DNA from: Dipteris shenzhenensis | Lineage: Eukaryota > Polypodiophyta > Polypodiopsida > Gleicheniales | Direction: 5' to 3' (one strand) | DNA length: 64,000 nucleotides | Assembly: GCA_047967505.1 (NCBI GenBank) | Contig: CM106539.1 | Part shown: positions 55,114-64,000 of the stretch, piece after piece | How the letters are laid out: each line of letters opens with the position of its first letter | Numbering within the stretch: the stretch's first letter is position 1 | Notes under the pieces: generated by a model | Seen by the model: the letters and a program-made list of their open reading frames with translations, nothing else | What the model was told of the DNA's origin: nothing | Database searches by the model: none | Position numbers and translations under genes: made by a program

Positions 55114-55959
55114 GTAACATATGATGGGTTATTTGAGATATTATTGTTTGACTGGTAATTTTATCTTCTTTTTCACTAAGGTATGGCTTTATTTTTTAGT
55201 TCAAGCTGCTTGTGTATACATTTGACGGTAATCTTGTGGGATCAATACTAACTCACCTTTTGAAAGCTGGCTGCTTCTTTGCCTCTCTGTTGGTGGTTAG
55301 ATTCGGTGGGGTAACCTCTTCTATGTTGATATTCTCTGAGTATTATTGACACCTATATGGAGGGAGTAAAATCTCAATGGTTTGGGCTGGCATCTTTCCA
55401 AAATAAATACTCGCAGGAAATTTTAGAGATTGTACACTTTATGCAGATCGATGTGGGATAGGTCCTCCAATGAGTAAGAGCTGCTGTTATGATATTTATT
55501 TTGTTACGAATTACGAGCGATAGGATAGCAGCATGAGTGTATGCGTGGCAAAAGAGATGCATGAATGCTTGCATGGATGGTTACAAGACATATGCTCCAT
55601 TCGGTTGGTACCCCTTAGGGAAGAGGTGTTTATCCCCATTACAACCTGTTTTAAGCCATGTAAGGCTAGACTAAGGGCTCTTGGACCCATATGCGCCCCC
55701 ATGTAGTACTTTCAATATCCCCTAGGTGCCTAATGCATATGCATGCATTCTTTATCGATTATAAATTGGCCAATATAATAAATGTTTACCATACAAGCAG
55801 TTCAGTCTAACAAAGCCCAATCTTCTTTCTGAAATTCAGATCTCCTTATCAACAGCCTTCTTATACTATCTTTGAGCTTGCTCTATACGTAATTTAACCT
55901 GTCCTAGTACCTGTGACACATTTTGAGCAAATTTATCAGCAGCAAGTCTTAGAAATGAT
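55114..55959. other. Start of CIAO1 intron 4, non-coding
   Basis: Begins GTAACA after exon 4. No exon encoding the next WD40 blade was recognised here or further right, so intron 4 is at least 8.9 kb in this window. Confidence 0.5.
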
Positions 55960-56592
55960 AGTAGGAGAGGTCTTCTTATGTATGCTATGATAGCTACTAG
56001 ACCAGACATTGCATTTGCAGCGGGAGTTGTTAGCCGATATATGGCTAATCTAGGAAAGAGGCATTGGGAGGCAGTTAAGTGCATCATGAGGTACATGAAG
56101 GGTACCAAGGAGATGTGCATCTGCTTTGGTAGAGGAGACATGCATGTACTTGGGTACATAGATTCAGACTATGTAGGGCATGTGGATAGTAGGAGATCCC
56201 CTTCTGGTTATGTGTTCAACTTTGTAGGTGGTGCAGTGTCGTGGATGTCTTGTGCACAGAAGTGCGTTGCTTTGTCTACCACAGAGGCTAAGTATGTTGC
56301 AGCCACAGAGGGTTGCAAGGAGGCTATATGGCTTGATCGGCTAGTGGGAGATTTGGGGATTCATACAGGTGTACCGACATTGCATAGTGATTCTATGAGT
56401 GCTATTCAGCTAGCACAGAATCCGATCTTTCATGCAAAGACCAAAAACATTGAGGTCAAGTACCATTTCATCAGGGAGGTACTTGAGGACAAGCGCATAG
56501 AGCTTGTCAAGGTTCATACAGATGATAACCTTGCAGATACACACAGCAGAAGCTCAAACACAGAGAGAGAGCCCATAAAGGACAATACATGA
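55960..56592 (+). pseudogene. Copia RNase H domain fragment, long open frame
   Basis: The 204-codon open frame encodes the Copia RT tail and RNase H: ATRPDIAFAAGVVSRYMANL, VKCIMRYMKGTKEM, YIDSDYVGHVDSRRSPSGYV, ALSTTEAKYVAATEGCKEAI, HSDSMSAIQLAQNP and VHTDDNLAD. The acidic catalytic residues (D of Y-I-D, E of T-T-E-A, D of H-S-D) are present. There is no upstream RT, so it is a truncated piece. It is far less decayed than the other pol remnants. Confidence 0.8.
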
Positions 56593-56838
56593 GAGAGATG
56601 TACAACCAGCAAAATATATCTGTTCAATGTGGACCAAATCATATACAAAAGAGGTGTTCATTGTGCCACTCTCTAGGCTCTATCAGCAGAGTGCTGACTA
56701 GATGTGGACCCCTGCACACTCAAAAGATTGTTCTCCAACTCCCTTGGCACCTCCAAAACACTTGGCCTGCATTGCTCTCCTAGAGCTCATGCGGGCCTTG
56801 TAAGATGTGCCCTGCAATCATGCCTCCCTACGGCTTCT
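56593..56838. other. Unassigned DNA after the Copia RNase H fragment
   Basis: Could be 3' untranslated Copia DNA. No motif recognised. Confidence 0.3.
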
Positions 56839-57740
56839 CTAGACAGCCAATCCTAAGGCCGTGTTTGTTGTGGATCCTTGACCTCCCTGCTGCTGTGAAA
56901 GCAGCCCAAACTGAGGCACAGGTCGCCTGGTTCCGTCTTCTTTTTTTGCTGTGAAGGCAGCCCCTCGATTTAGACTTCTGAGATCTCTTATTGCTGCAAA
57001 CAGCCACCTCCCTTGCTGCACCGTCCCTGGTTGTCCCCTTGAGGCAGGCTGACTTTTCCCAAATCTGAATCCAAACTGAACTAAAGAATGAGCCCTGGAG
57101 GGGCTCCTTTTATAGGCTGGAAACCCAGCCAACCAGCCGACTGGGTCTGTGAGAATCCTGACCAGATTCAGCAGATCTGGACCGACTGGATCTGCCCTAA
57201 TTTCCTCCTGTATCTGCCCAATTCTGTTGCAGATGATTGTGTTTTCTCCTAAAATATCTGCTGCTGTAGCCATGCAGAGTGTCAAGCAGGATGGCAGGTC
57301 TGTTCCAGACTTTGTACCTTCTGTGCAGACTTCTCCAGGAGCACCTGTCTGCTGGGTACCTGCTCCAGCACCAGTCACATCTGTTCCAGAACCTTTCCAG
57401 GCTTGTACACCTGCATCAAATGCTCCAAACACCCTGCTGACGACGCCTCAGTTCCGTACAACTTTTGTCCACCAGATGCTCTCCAAGCAGCCAGGTATTG
57501 CCTTATGCTGCTCACCTGGCAGCCTGACTGCTGCCCATGTGGCAGCCCTGATTTCATGCTGTGCATGTTGTACTTGCTGCCCATGCGGTAGCCTAGCATT
57601 TTCTGTTAGATGTGCTCTTGTGGCAGATTCTCTTACTGCCCACATGCCATCTAACCTATGCTGTTGCACCTCCCCCATCCTCTTCTCATTTGGGGGCTCA
57701 CAAACGAGGAGATGACCACCTAAACTCAAAGCAAGCACCC
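56839..57740 (-). repeat. Third reverse-oriented LTR-like segment
   Basis: The reverse complement contains GAGCCCCCAAATGAGAAGAG, GATGGGGGAGG, several CTGCCACATGGGCAGCA-type repeats and CCTATAAAAGGAGCCCC. These are in the same order as ATGAGGAGAGCATGGGGGAG, CATGTGGGCAG and CCTATATAAGGAGGCC in the gag-only LTRs. It appears to be a solo or truncated LTR of a related family. The long open frame on this strand (57432-56839) is probably not a gene. Confidence 0.5.
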
Positions 57741-58001
57741 TATCCCCAAAGTGTGTGGCTGGTACGGGAAGAGTTATGATCTCACATGGAGCTTTTTTGG
57801 TAGATGAATTCGTGGTATTGATGTAGGCAAACTCTAGTCAAGGAAGATATTGGGACCACAGCTGAGGCTGATTATGCACAACGGCTCTAAGCATGCTAAT
57901 TATGTATTTATTGGCTGCTTCACATTTTAGGTTGAAAAGCAGTGGAAAACTGAAGCTTGGTACCAAGGTTCTCAAATAAGGCTGTCTAACAAAGGTACAT
58001 T

Positions 58002-58007
<6 letters not shown>

Positions 58008-58032
<25 letters not shown>
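58008..58032 (+). repeat. (TG)n microsatellite
   Basis: Twelve and a half uninterrupted TG dinucleotides. Confidence 0.95.
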
Positions 58033-58064
58033 TTAAAACTGGCTCAAAAATCTAGAATCATTAT

Positions 58065-58166
58065 GGGAGTACTGGATGTAGGTGAGCCATGGAGTCTAAA
58101 GATATTTTGAATGAAGGGAGTACTGGATGTAGGTGAGCCATGGAGTCTAAAGATATTTTGAATGAA
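58065..58166 (+). repeat. 51-bp perfect tandem duplication
   Basis: GGGAGTACTGGATGTAGGTG through AAGATATTTTGAATGAA is repeated twice without visible difference (58065-58115, 58116-58166). Confidence 0.9.
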
Positions 58167-58169
58167 GCG

Positions 58170-58960
58170 TTTAACCATTTCAGGAGCTAATGTATCCTTC
58201 TTTCAGGGAATAAAGTGAGCTTGTTTACTAAGGCGATCGAGAATAATGAGTATTTGGTGACATGAACCACTCTTAGGGAATCGAGACACAATCCATCGTT
58301 TTATATTCCCATCTTTTTGAAGGTATGAGTAAGGGTTGTAAAAGTCTAGAGTTTCTACCAAAGTCCAAAAGTTATGACATCCCTCCTGAAGTTAGGCCAA
58401 TGAAAATGTCTCTCCACATTTTCAATAGTTCTTTGAGTTTTTCGAATATAGTTCACTCATGACAAGAGCTTGATGACATTTGGGTACACAAGTTATTCAT
58501 CAATGACGAAGTAAACATCAAGCCCTTCGGTTATGCATTGCGGTATTCTTTGAGTTATGACATAATAATCCTCATTTGAGGCACGAGCTTCTCTCATATT
58601 TGCTGCTCAAACTATTCTCTTGGATTACCAAAACAACATTTATACTCGGGTCTTCTACTCAATGCATCAAGCACCAAGTTTTCCTATTCTGGTATTGGCT
58701 GTCCAAATGATTGAAGACAATTTGCGTACTTGATCTGAACAGAGGAAAACCTTGAAAATTCCACACCATAAAGATAATGTTTCCACAACTTACGAGCTTG
58801 TACTACAGGCATCTATTCGTTCTCATAATTGCTGTATTTTAACTGAGCATTTTTACAGCTTTTTGTTCTCATAATCTATTGGAGGTGCTTCTTGCATCAA
58901 TCTTGCTCCAATAGAGGCATCTTTTTAATCAATAGTTAGAGCTGGGGGTTTGTACTCTTT
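58170..58960 (-). pseudogene. Degenerate Gypsy RNase H/integrase remnant, minus strand
   Basis: Leftward reading gives LMQEAPPIDYENKKL (about 58905-58855, RNase H), a DALSRRPEYKC end of RNase H (about 58665-58630) and LLQPLLIPSKRWEYKTMDCV (about 58355-58290). The last parallels the integrase segment that begins W-E-x-I-x-M-D-F. Many stops; nothing functional. Confidence 0.5.
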
Positions 58961-59559
58961 TGGATGTATTACCTTGAGGCGAAAGGTCACTACTGTGAGG
59001 TGGACACACTACACCACGTGCGTCTTTGTACTATTGTGGTGCAACGGTGCATCTTCATACTACTTAATGCAACCAGTTGTCTTTGTACTACTGTGGTGTA
59101 ATAGACAAATAGAACGCAAAAAAAGTGACGAACATAAAAGAAAGTAACGCCTTCAAGGAATATCTGTAAGTTTTAAGAGAACTGATAACATGCACCTTAA
59201 AAACAACACGGAAATAAGATAATACCATAGACAACACGTCTATCACGTCATGAAGTTTGCCATCGTACACCAAGGCAACCTTCTAGACAGTACAAGGGTT
59301 CACTTGCCAACTGTTTGTCTTCGTGGCCCCTGATGGCCATCTTCTTGGTGGCTTTTGATGAGAATCTTCTTCAAGGTCTGTGATGACAATGCCATCTTTA
59401 TGCCTTGGACTTAAGATTGACCTTCAGATCATGTGTCTTGCAGAAATTATGGAGTGCATTTAAGTGTTGGCAGCTGCTGGAGCCCTTAGTTGAAGAGGAG
59501 AGTAATATCACGTCGAATGCATAGAGGAGAGTAAGATCACATCGTGTGCATAGAGGAGA
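58961..59559. other. Unassigned DNA
   Basis: Contains two short direct repeats, TTTGTACTA(C/T)TGTGGTG(C/T)AA (59025, 59081) and AGAGGAGAGTAA(T/G)ATCAC(G/A)TCG (59497, 59523). No gene. Confidence 0.4.
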
Positions 59560-59961
59560 ATTTAACTCAAGGAGCCGGTGAGAGATAAAGCTTGCCTCTC
59601 TTTATGTCTTGATGAAGGTCTCAAGCTTGTCAATGAGGTGAGCTCTCGACATTTTCTTAACAGCCTTGCGGAAATCCGCAAAGCAACATTAAACCCTCTG
59701 TCTCCATGCTCTAGCCTCCTCAATGACACCTCACTATGTGAGGATGCGATCTAGGCACGGAAACTTGCTTATCCACAAGCTTTGAGTCCCTGGTACTCCG
59801 CAAACAGGAGAACCTTTGTATCGAGCATTGAGGCATAGATCGTGGACATGAAACACCCAATCATAATGGTCTTGTAGTTTTCTTGGTTCATGGAGTTCCT
59901 TGCCTTGGAATGGGACCAATGGTGTTAAGGTCCAAGTGTGGGGAAATCCGGTGTAGATCAC
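59560..59961 (-). pseudogene. LINE reverse transcriptase fragment
   Basis: On the minus strand a VIEEARAWRQ segment is followed by FADFRKAVKKMSRAHLIDKL (about 59715-59620). This matches the LINE RT block F-x-D-F-x-K-A-F-D-x-V and the helix before it; here the F-D has become V-K. It lies about 2 kb from the larger LINE at 62013 and may be an independent copy. Confidence 0.5.
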
Positions 59962-61838
59962 TTTGTTACAAAGCTTTTAAGATCCTTATTTCATATGCAA
60001 TGTATTCAGTACTTAGTCCCTCATCATCTTTGGCTCGGCCGTTATGTTGTTTCAGAGTGTGTCTCTTTTGTCATCGGTGGTGAACAATGCATAGGAGGTG
60101 GGGCGGGCTAGATATGAGAGGTTAGGTGGCAACTAGTTACGATTGTCATATAGTGCGAGTGCATAAGAGTGCCAAATTTTGGTGTTGGTGAGAGGAGAGG
60201 GTGCTCGTGGCTCGAGAGGCTTTCACCAGAAGTCCTTGGAGTTGTTGCTTAATAGGATACTAAGAAACTCCTCCTTGTTCTGGTGAACAAAAGCCTATTT
60301 TTTCCAGGGGCAGACAAGACAATGATACTTCCGTATGATCTCCATCTCGCTTGGAAGATGATGCTAGTTTGGAGTTTGAGTTGACGGTGTAACGCCGTAC
60401 ACTCATCATCATACAAGCTATTGCAGGGGGCTGAGCCAAGAGGCGAGTGTAGCGGGTGCTGTATGCAGAAGTGTGCAAGGCAGCCTTAGGGAGGGAGGAG
60501 GTGATTAGAGCTGCTCATCTTTGAGGAGCGGAACATCCTCGAGATCTATGAGTAGGGTAGAAAGATGTGCTGTCGGGGGAAAGGCTGTGATTAAACTGGA
60601 TGTCATATATGGTGTGTGTGGACGGCATCATGTGGCGGGGGATGAACATATTAAACAATAGAAGGGCTCGCTAAGGCCCTTGCTAAGTGCTATGCTAAGC
60701 TAATGATTTAAAAAACTCAAATCTTGAAAAAGAAACACACTCCCTGAGGCTCTCAAGAGGTTCCAGTAGGTAGCGGAACGCTCCAAGGACATATCCGGGA
60801 GTCGTGGTATCTCTCAGATAAGAAGCAAAGATGTCATGTATTTGTAGCTGTCGGGTTGTCTCTCGTCGTGGCGGGGGGGCGTGGTCTCCGAGATCTCTGT
60901 ATGCGGTGGGCGACATCAAGGGTGACACCTCAGGTCGGTTGGTCTTCTTTGAGTAGAGCAACGATGGGCTAAACCTCTATCGTGTGTGCTCTGACCACCC
61001 TTTGTGGTACCTGCTCTACGTCGTCTTTGCCCGTTGATTCATGTTGCTCTCATGTTGGCTATCTCCTCATCCTCTACTCCAATGTGCCCCGGGGCTGACT
61101 CAAAGGCATAAAAATCAGTGATGTGTCTCTGTGCCCGATCAGTGCCATGTGGTGCTATCTTCTCCTACTGTCTGATCTGATGTGGAGGATAGACGGGTTA
61201 TCCATGCGCTGAGGATTTAGCGGGTCTCTTCTCACTAGTTGAGGATTGAGGCAGGGAGAGCTACAAGTATACCTAGAAAGCAGTGGACTTGTAGACTATG
61301 TACACTGGCAGCAGTGGACACAGAGGAGCACTTCCTATGTGTTCACTGTTTGCCTTGCTTACTATGAGATCCAAGGGCGCTATCATTGCTTCTTTTAGGA
61401 GAGGCAGTTTGATCCACTTCTAATGATCAGGAATCTGTTGTCCTCTTTTTGATGGAGATGCGGCGACACAAGGAGACTCTGTTAGATACTGAGACCTGAT
61501 GATCAGTCCATACTCTGATACCCTAAGGAATTGGTCCGGGTAAAACTAGAACTTGGTGGGGAACTCCTGGTCTCCTCCCCAAGCCCGTGATGTGTAAAAC
61601 TGAAGTAGGTCCAACCGTATGATACTGTTGATCTCATCGCTTGGGATTTGAAGGGATGGGGAGTCCAAACTGTATTGGAAGGGGGGGAGGCGATCCATCT
61701 GAATGCCCTAAGACCGAAACCATTTGGAGATGCGTGAATACCAGGCTTTGTTGTCCCTGCGCTCAGCTAGCTGTTGAGATAAGTCTAGTGCCAATCTAGG
61801 TAGTCTCCATCTAGGTAGGGCCCATACTCTACACACAC

Positions 61839-61844
<6 letters not shown>
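59962..61844. other. Region without a recognised gene
   Basis: GC content is somewhat higher than average. No conserved protein motif was identified on either strand. Short open frames (for example 60695-60961 minus) have no recognisable family. Confidence 0.35.

Positions 61845-61882
<38 letters not shown>
61845..61882 (+). repeat. (AG)n microsatellite
   Basis: About 19 uninterrupted AG units, preceded by ACACACACATACAC. It lies about 130 bp beyond the stop codon of the minus-strand LINE, so on that strand it is a (CT)n run in the LINE's 3' flank. Confidence 0.95.
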
Positions 61883-61889
<7 letters not shown>

Positions 61890-62012
61890 AATATGATATG
61901 ATTTGATTGTATTAAAGTCCGCGTGGGACCCTTCATGATCTATGGGACTGGTGGTCACTATTAACTAATAGTAATCCCTTACATTTAGTGAGAGAAAAAT
62001 CTTACAGACTTG

Positions 62013-64000
62013 TCATGTAGTGAGTACTTGTTGGGCTAGCTTGTGAGCTAATACCAGTACCTTGTTGGGATGTTCCAAAATCTCTTTGAAGTAGCTTCCT
62101 AGCTTTTTGGCTGGCAGTTCCAGCAGATTTTTTAGATCTTCACTTACCCCATAGCCTTCTCTGATATGCACATATGCTCTACATCTCATGAGCACATGCT
62201 GCTCGTTTTCTACCTCTCCTGTGGGGCAGATTTTGCAGATTCTTTCCTCTTTGGGGACCTTGGGTCTTGTCCATCTACCCCTCTCTACCTCGAGATCATG
62301 TGAACTAGTTCTGATTTTGCAGATTAGATGTCTTTTAAACGTTGATATGTCTTCCCGAGATATTTCTGCATGCCATAGCTGTCCATCGAGTTAACTCCTT
62401 GCTTATAAAACTGCATTTTTGTTCTTGGGTTTTGCCATAGTTTCTGTATCATTTTTTGTGTCACAATCTCTCTTATTTCACATGCATCTTCTGGTATATC
62501 AGCGGTTTTTATACCCCATGATTCCATACGCTTCAACCCCTCTCTATACCAACCTGTGGTTTTTGTAGCTTCCATCGCTTTGTGTGGTATCTTGTTGGTG
62601 TCCATCTTCTCAACTTTGTTGAGGTAAGTCATGAATTGACACAATGCTTCTCCTTCTGGAGGTATCATACCTGTTTCGGCCAGCAGGATGGGGTAGGGTG
62701 TTTGTGACTTAATCCCTAACTCCCCTATTAGGAATCGTTTATGTAAAGTTTCTATTCTTTCCTAGTGAATCCTAGATAGCCCAGGTGCCCAAGCGGGGCA
62801 TCCGTAAAGGATTACTATCTGCACAAGCATGGTGTACATAAATTTTCTCATTTCCCAATTCCACAGGTGCGACTTCCTACATTTATTTTGGAAGCTATGT
62901 AGGGCTTTTAGACCTCCCAAAATCCTCCTTTCCACGCATGCATTCCATTTATAGTTGGTGGTGAAATCCAGCCCTAGATATTTATATGAATTGACTACGC
63001 CCAGAGAATTCCCCTCCAAATGTGACATCCACTTGTTTGTTACGTGTCCCAATGACCATTACCTTCAACTTGTCTATATTGACCTGCATTCCTAAGTGTT
63101 TGCAAAACTCTCTTAGTGCATCTAGATGTGCTTGCAGACTCTCCTTGTTCTTCGCAATGAATACCACATCGTCTGCATAGATAAGCATTAACAAAGCGTA
63201 CCCCGCAATTTGAACACCTTCTTTGCTGTGTATTCTCATCCACTGTTCCAATTCATCGATAAAAAGTCCGAATAGTGTTGGTGATAGGGGGCAGCCTTGT
63301 TTAACCCCTATGTCACTCCTTATTACAGCTTTCCCCTTGGAGCATGATCCATCTACTAGCGGCTGTGCTAACTCAGCTAGAACCTTCTCATAGAGTTGGT
63401 ATGTGGTTTCTAGGAGTTCTCGAGCGACTTTAAGATTTTCCAATCTTTCCCATAGCCTCTTTGCGGCACAGTGTCGAAGGCTTTCTTGAAAGCTACCGTT
63501 GATTGCTTGGGGCGGAACCCTGCGTGGGATGGCGCCCTCACTCCTTGTTCTTCCGACCATTTGCTGATTTTCTGCTCAAGGATCGTGCCATATAACTTTG
63601 GCCATTAGGCTGCTTACCATGATTGTCTGATAATTCTTTGCCATCTTGCTATCTCCCCCTTTATGGATCGGTACAATTCTGCTTATCTGCCAATCTAGTG
63701 GAAATCCTTCCTCTAGAGACATGTTTATAAGCCTCGTAAGCATTTTCTTTGTTTTCACCCCTCCCCATGTTAACATCTCTGCTACTAGCCCTTGTGTATC
63801 CGGAGCTTTCCCATTAGCTAGCTTTTTCAGACCATTTCCCATGTCTTCTTCCGCTATGATTTCATATGTTGCTTTGACAATATAGTTGTGGTTGATCTTT
63901 TCTTCCCCTTCTTTTTCATAGAGGCTTTGGACAAATCGTTCATGTCTTCCCATTGTGCTTTCCTCTCTTGAGGTTTGTTGCCATGTAGTTTCTGAAAAAA
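62013..64000 (-). pseudogene. LINE (non-LTR retrotransposon) ORF2, 5' part beyond window
   Basis: Read leftward, the RT begins LKKLANGKAPDTQGLVAEML and FPLDWQISRIVPIHKGGDSK (about 63830-63640). A frame break near 63570 is followed by DIGVKQGCPLSPTLFGLFID and YADDVVFIAKN; the catalytic Y-A-D-D is intact (about 63180). After another break near 63000 come NSYKYLGLDF and ILYGCPAWAPG (about 62990-62770). Further down is a C-terminal zinc-knuckle-like segment (ICKIC-P-T-G-E, then EQHVLMRC, about 62235-62180), ending at 62013. LINEs copy by target-primed reverse transcription. At least three frame breaks make this copy dead, but domains are better preserved than in the LTR elements. Confidence 0.82.

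Noticed and set aside
56839-57432. 197-codon minus-strand open frame
   Set aside because: It lies within an LTR-like segment carrying a TATA-like box and GTGGGCAG repeats; no domain recognised, so probably chance openness in GC-rich LTR DNA.
57149-57715. 188-codon plus-strand open frame with many Cys
   Set aside because: Antisense to the LTR-like segment; Cys codons come from repeated CTGCTGCC/TGTTGC words and do not form a known metal-binding spacing.
61845-61882. Functional GA-repeat promoter element
   Set aside because: No gene starts nearby; it is a simple microsatellite beyond the 3' end of a LINE.

Overview
The window is nuclear DNA of a land plant with a large, repeat-rich genome. 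The evidence is spliced plant-type genes, plant lineages of LTR retrotransposons, a CACTA-type DNA transposon, LINEs and many small fold-back repeats. A non-angiosperm with long introns, such as a fern, would fit, but the sequence alone does not fix the taxon.

Only two host genes are convincing. At 12356-14080 lies a complete five-exon pectinesterase, with signal peptide, all catalytic motifs, a TATA-like box, three degenerate promoter repeats and a polyadenylation signal. From 44099 a WD40 protein of the CIAO1/CIA1 type (cytosolic Fe-S cluster assembly) begins. Four exons are visible; exons 3 and 4 are separated by a 9.76-kb intron packed with Copia-type retroelements, and the 3' part of the gene lies beyond the window.

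Region by region: 1-420 hAT-like transposase scrap. 772-7385 a whole but defective CACTA-like element with CACAA termini, two divergent genes and clustered TAGACGCG-type motifs at both ends and in the central promoter. 7594-8866 a decayed coiled-coil/RING-H2 gene. 9181-10640 a kinase-like scrap and a coiled-coil pseudogene. 10646-11018 a small inverted-repeat element followed by a GC-rich, hairpin-rich block. 12.2-14.2 kb the pectinesterase. 14.8-19.1 kb small fold-back elements, a tandem duplication and decayed Gypsy and Copia pieces. 19861-20718 an array of eleven hairpin repeats, then an unknown coiled-coil pseudogene to 22285. 24416-28640 a Gypsy element with inactivated catalytic sites. 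28733-29890 a tandem array whose units are themselves long palindromes. 30.4-31.5 kb low-complexity and minisatellite DNA. 32.1-36.4 kb an unknown acidic pseudogene and a Copia remnant with an internal inversion. 38.5-43.3 kb a minus-strand Gypsy remnant. 44.1-55.1 kb the CIAO1 gene, holding in intron 3 a young 4.1-kb gag-only LTR element (48507-52610, perfect 5-bp target duplication) nested in an older Copia. 55.9-64 kb Copia, Gypsy and LINE fragments.

A recurrent theme is the mode of decay. Most TE-derived reading frames stay in frame but are interrupted by TAG, TAA or TGA where a CAG/CAA (Gln) or CGA (Arg) codon is expected. This is the pattern that deamination of methylated cytosine in CHG and CG contexts would leave. 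The gag-only LTR element and the two host genes largely escape it. The most unusual structures are the covarying hairpin array, the tandem palindromes, the gag-only element and the hairpin-rich block upstream of the pectinesterase.
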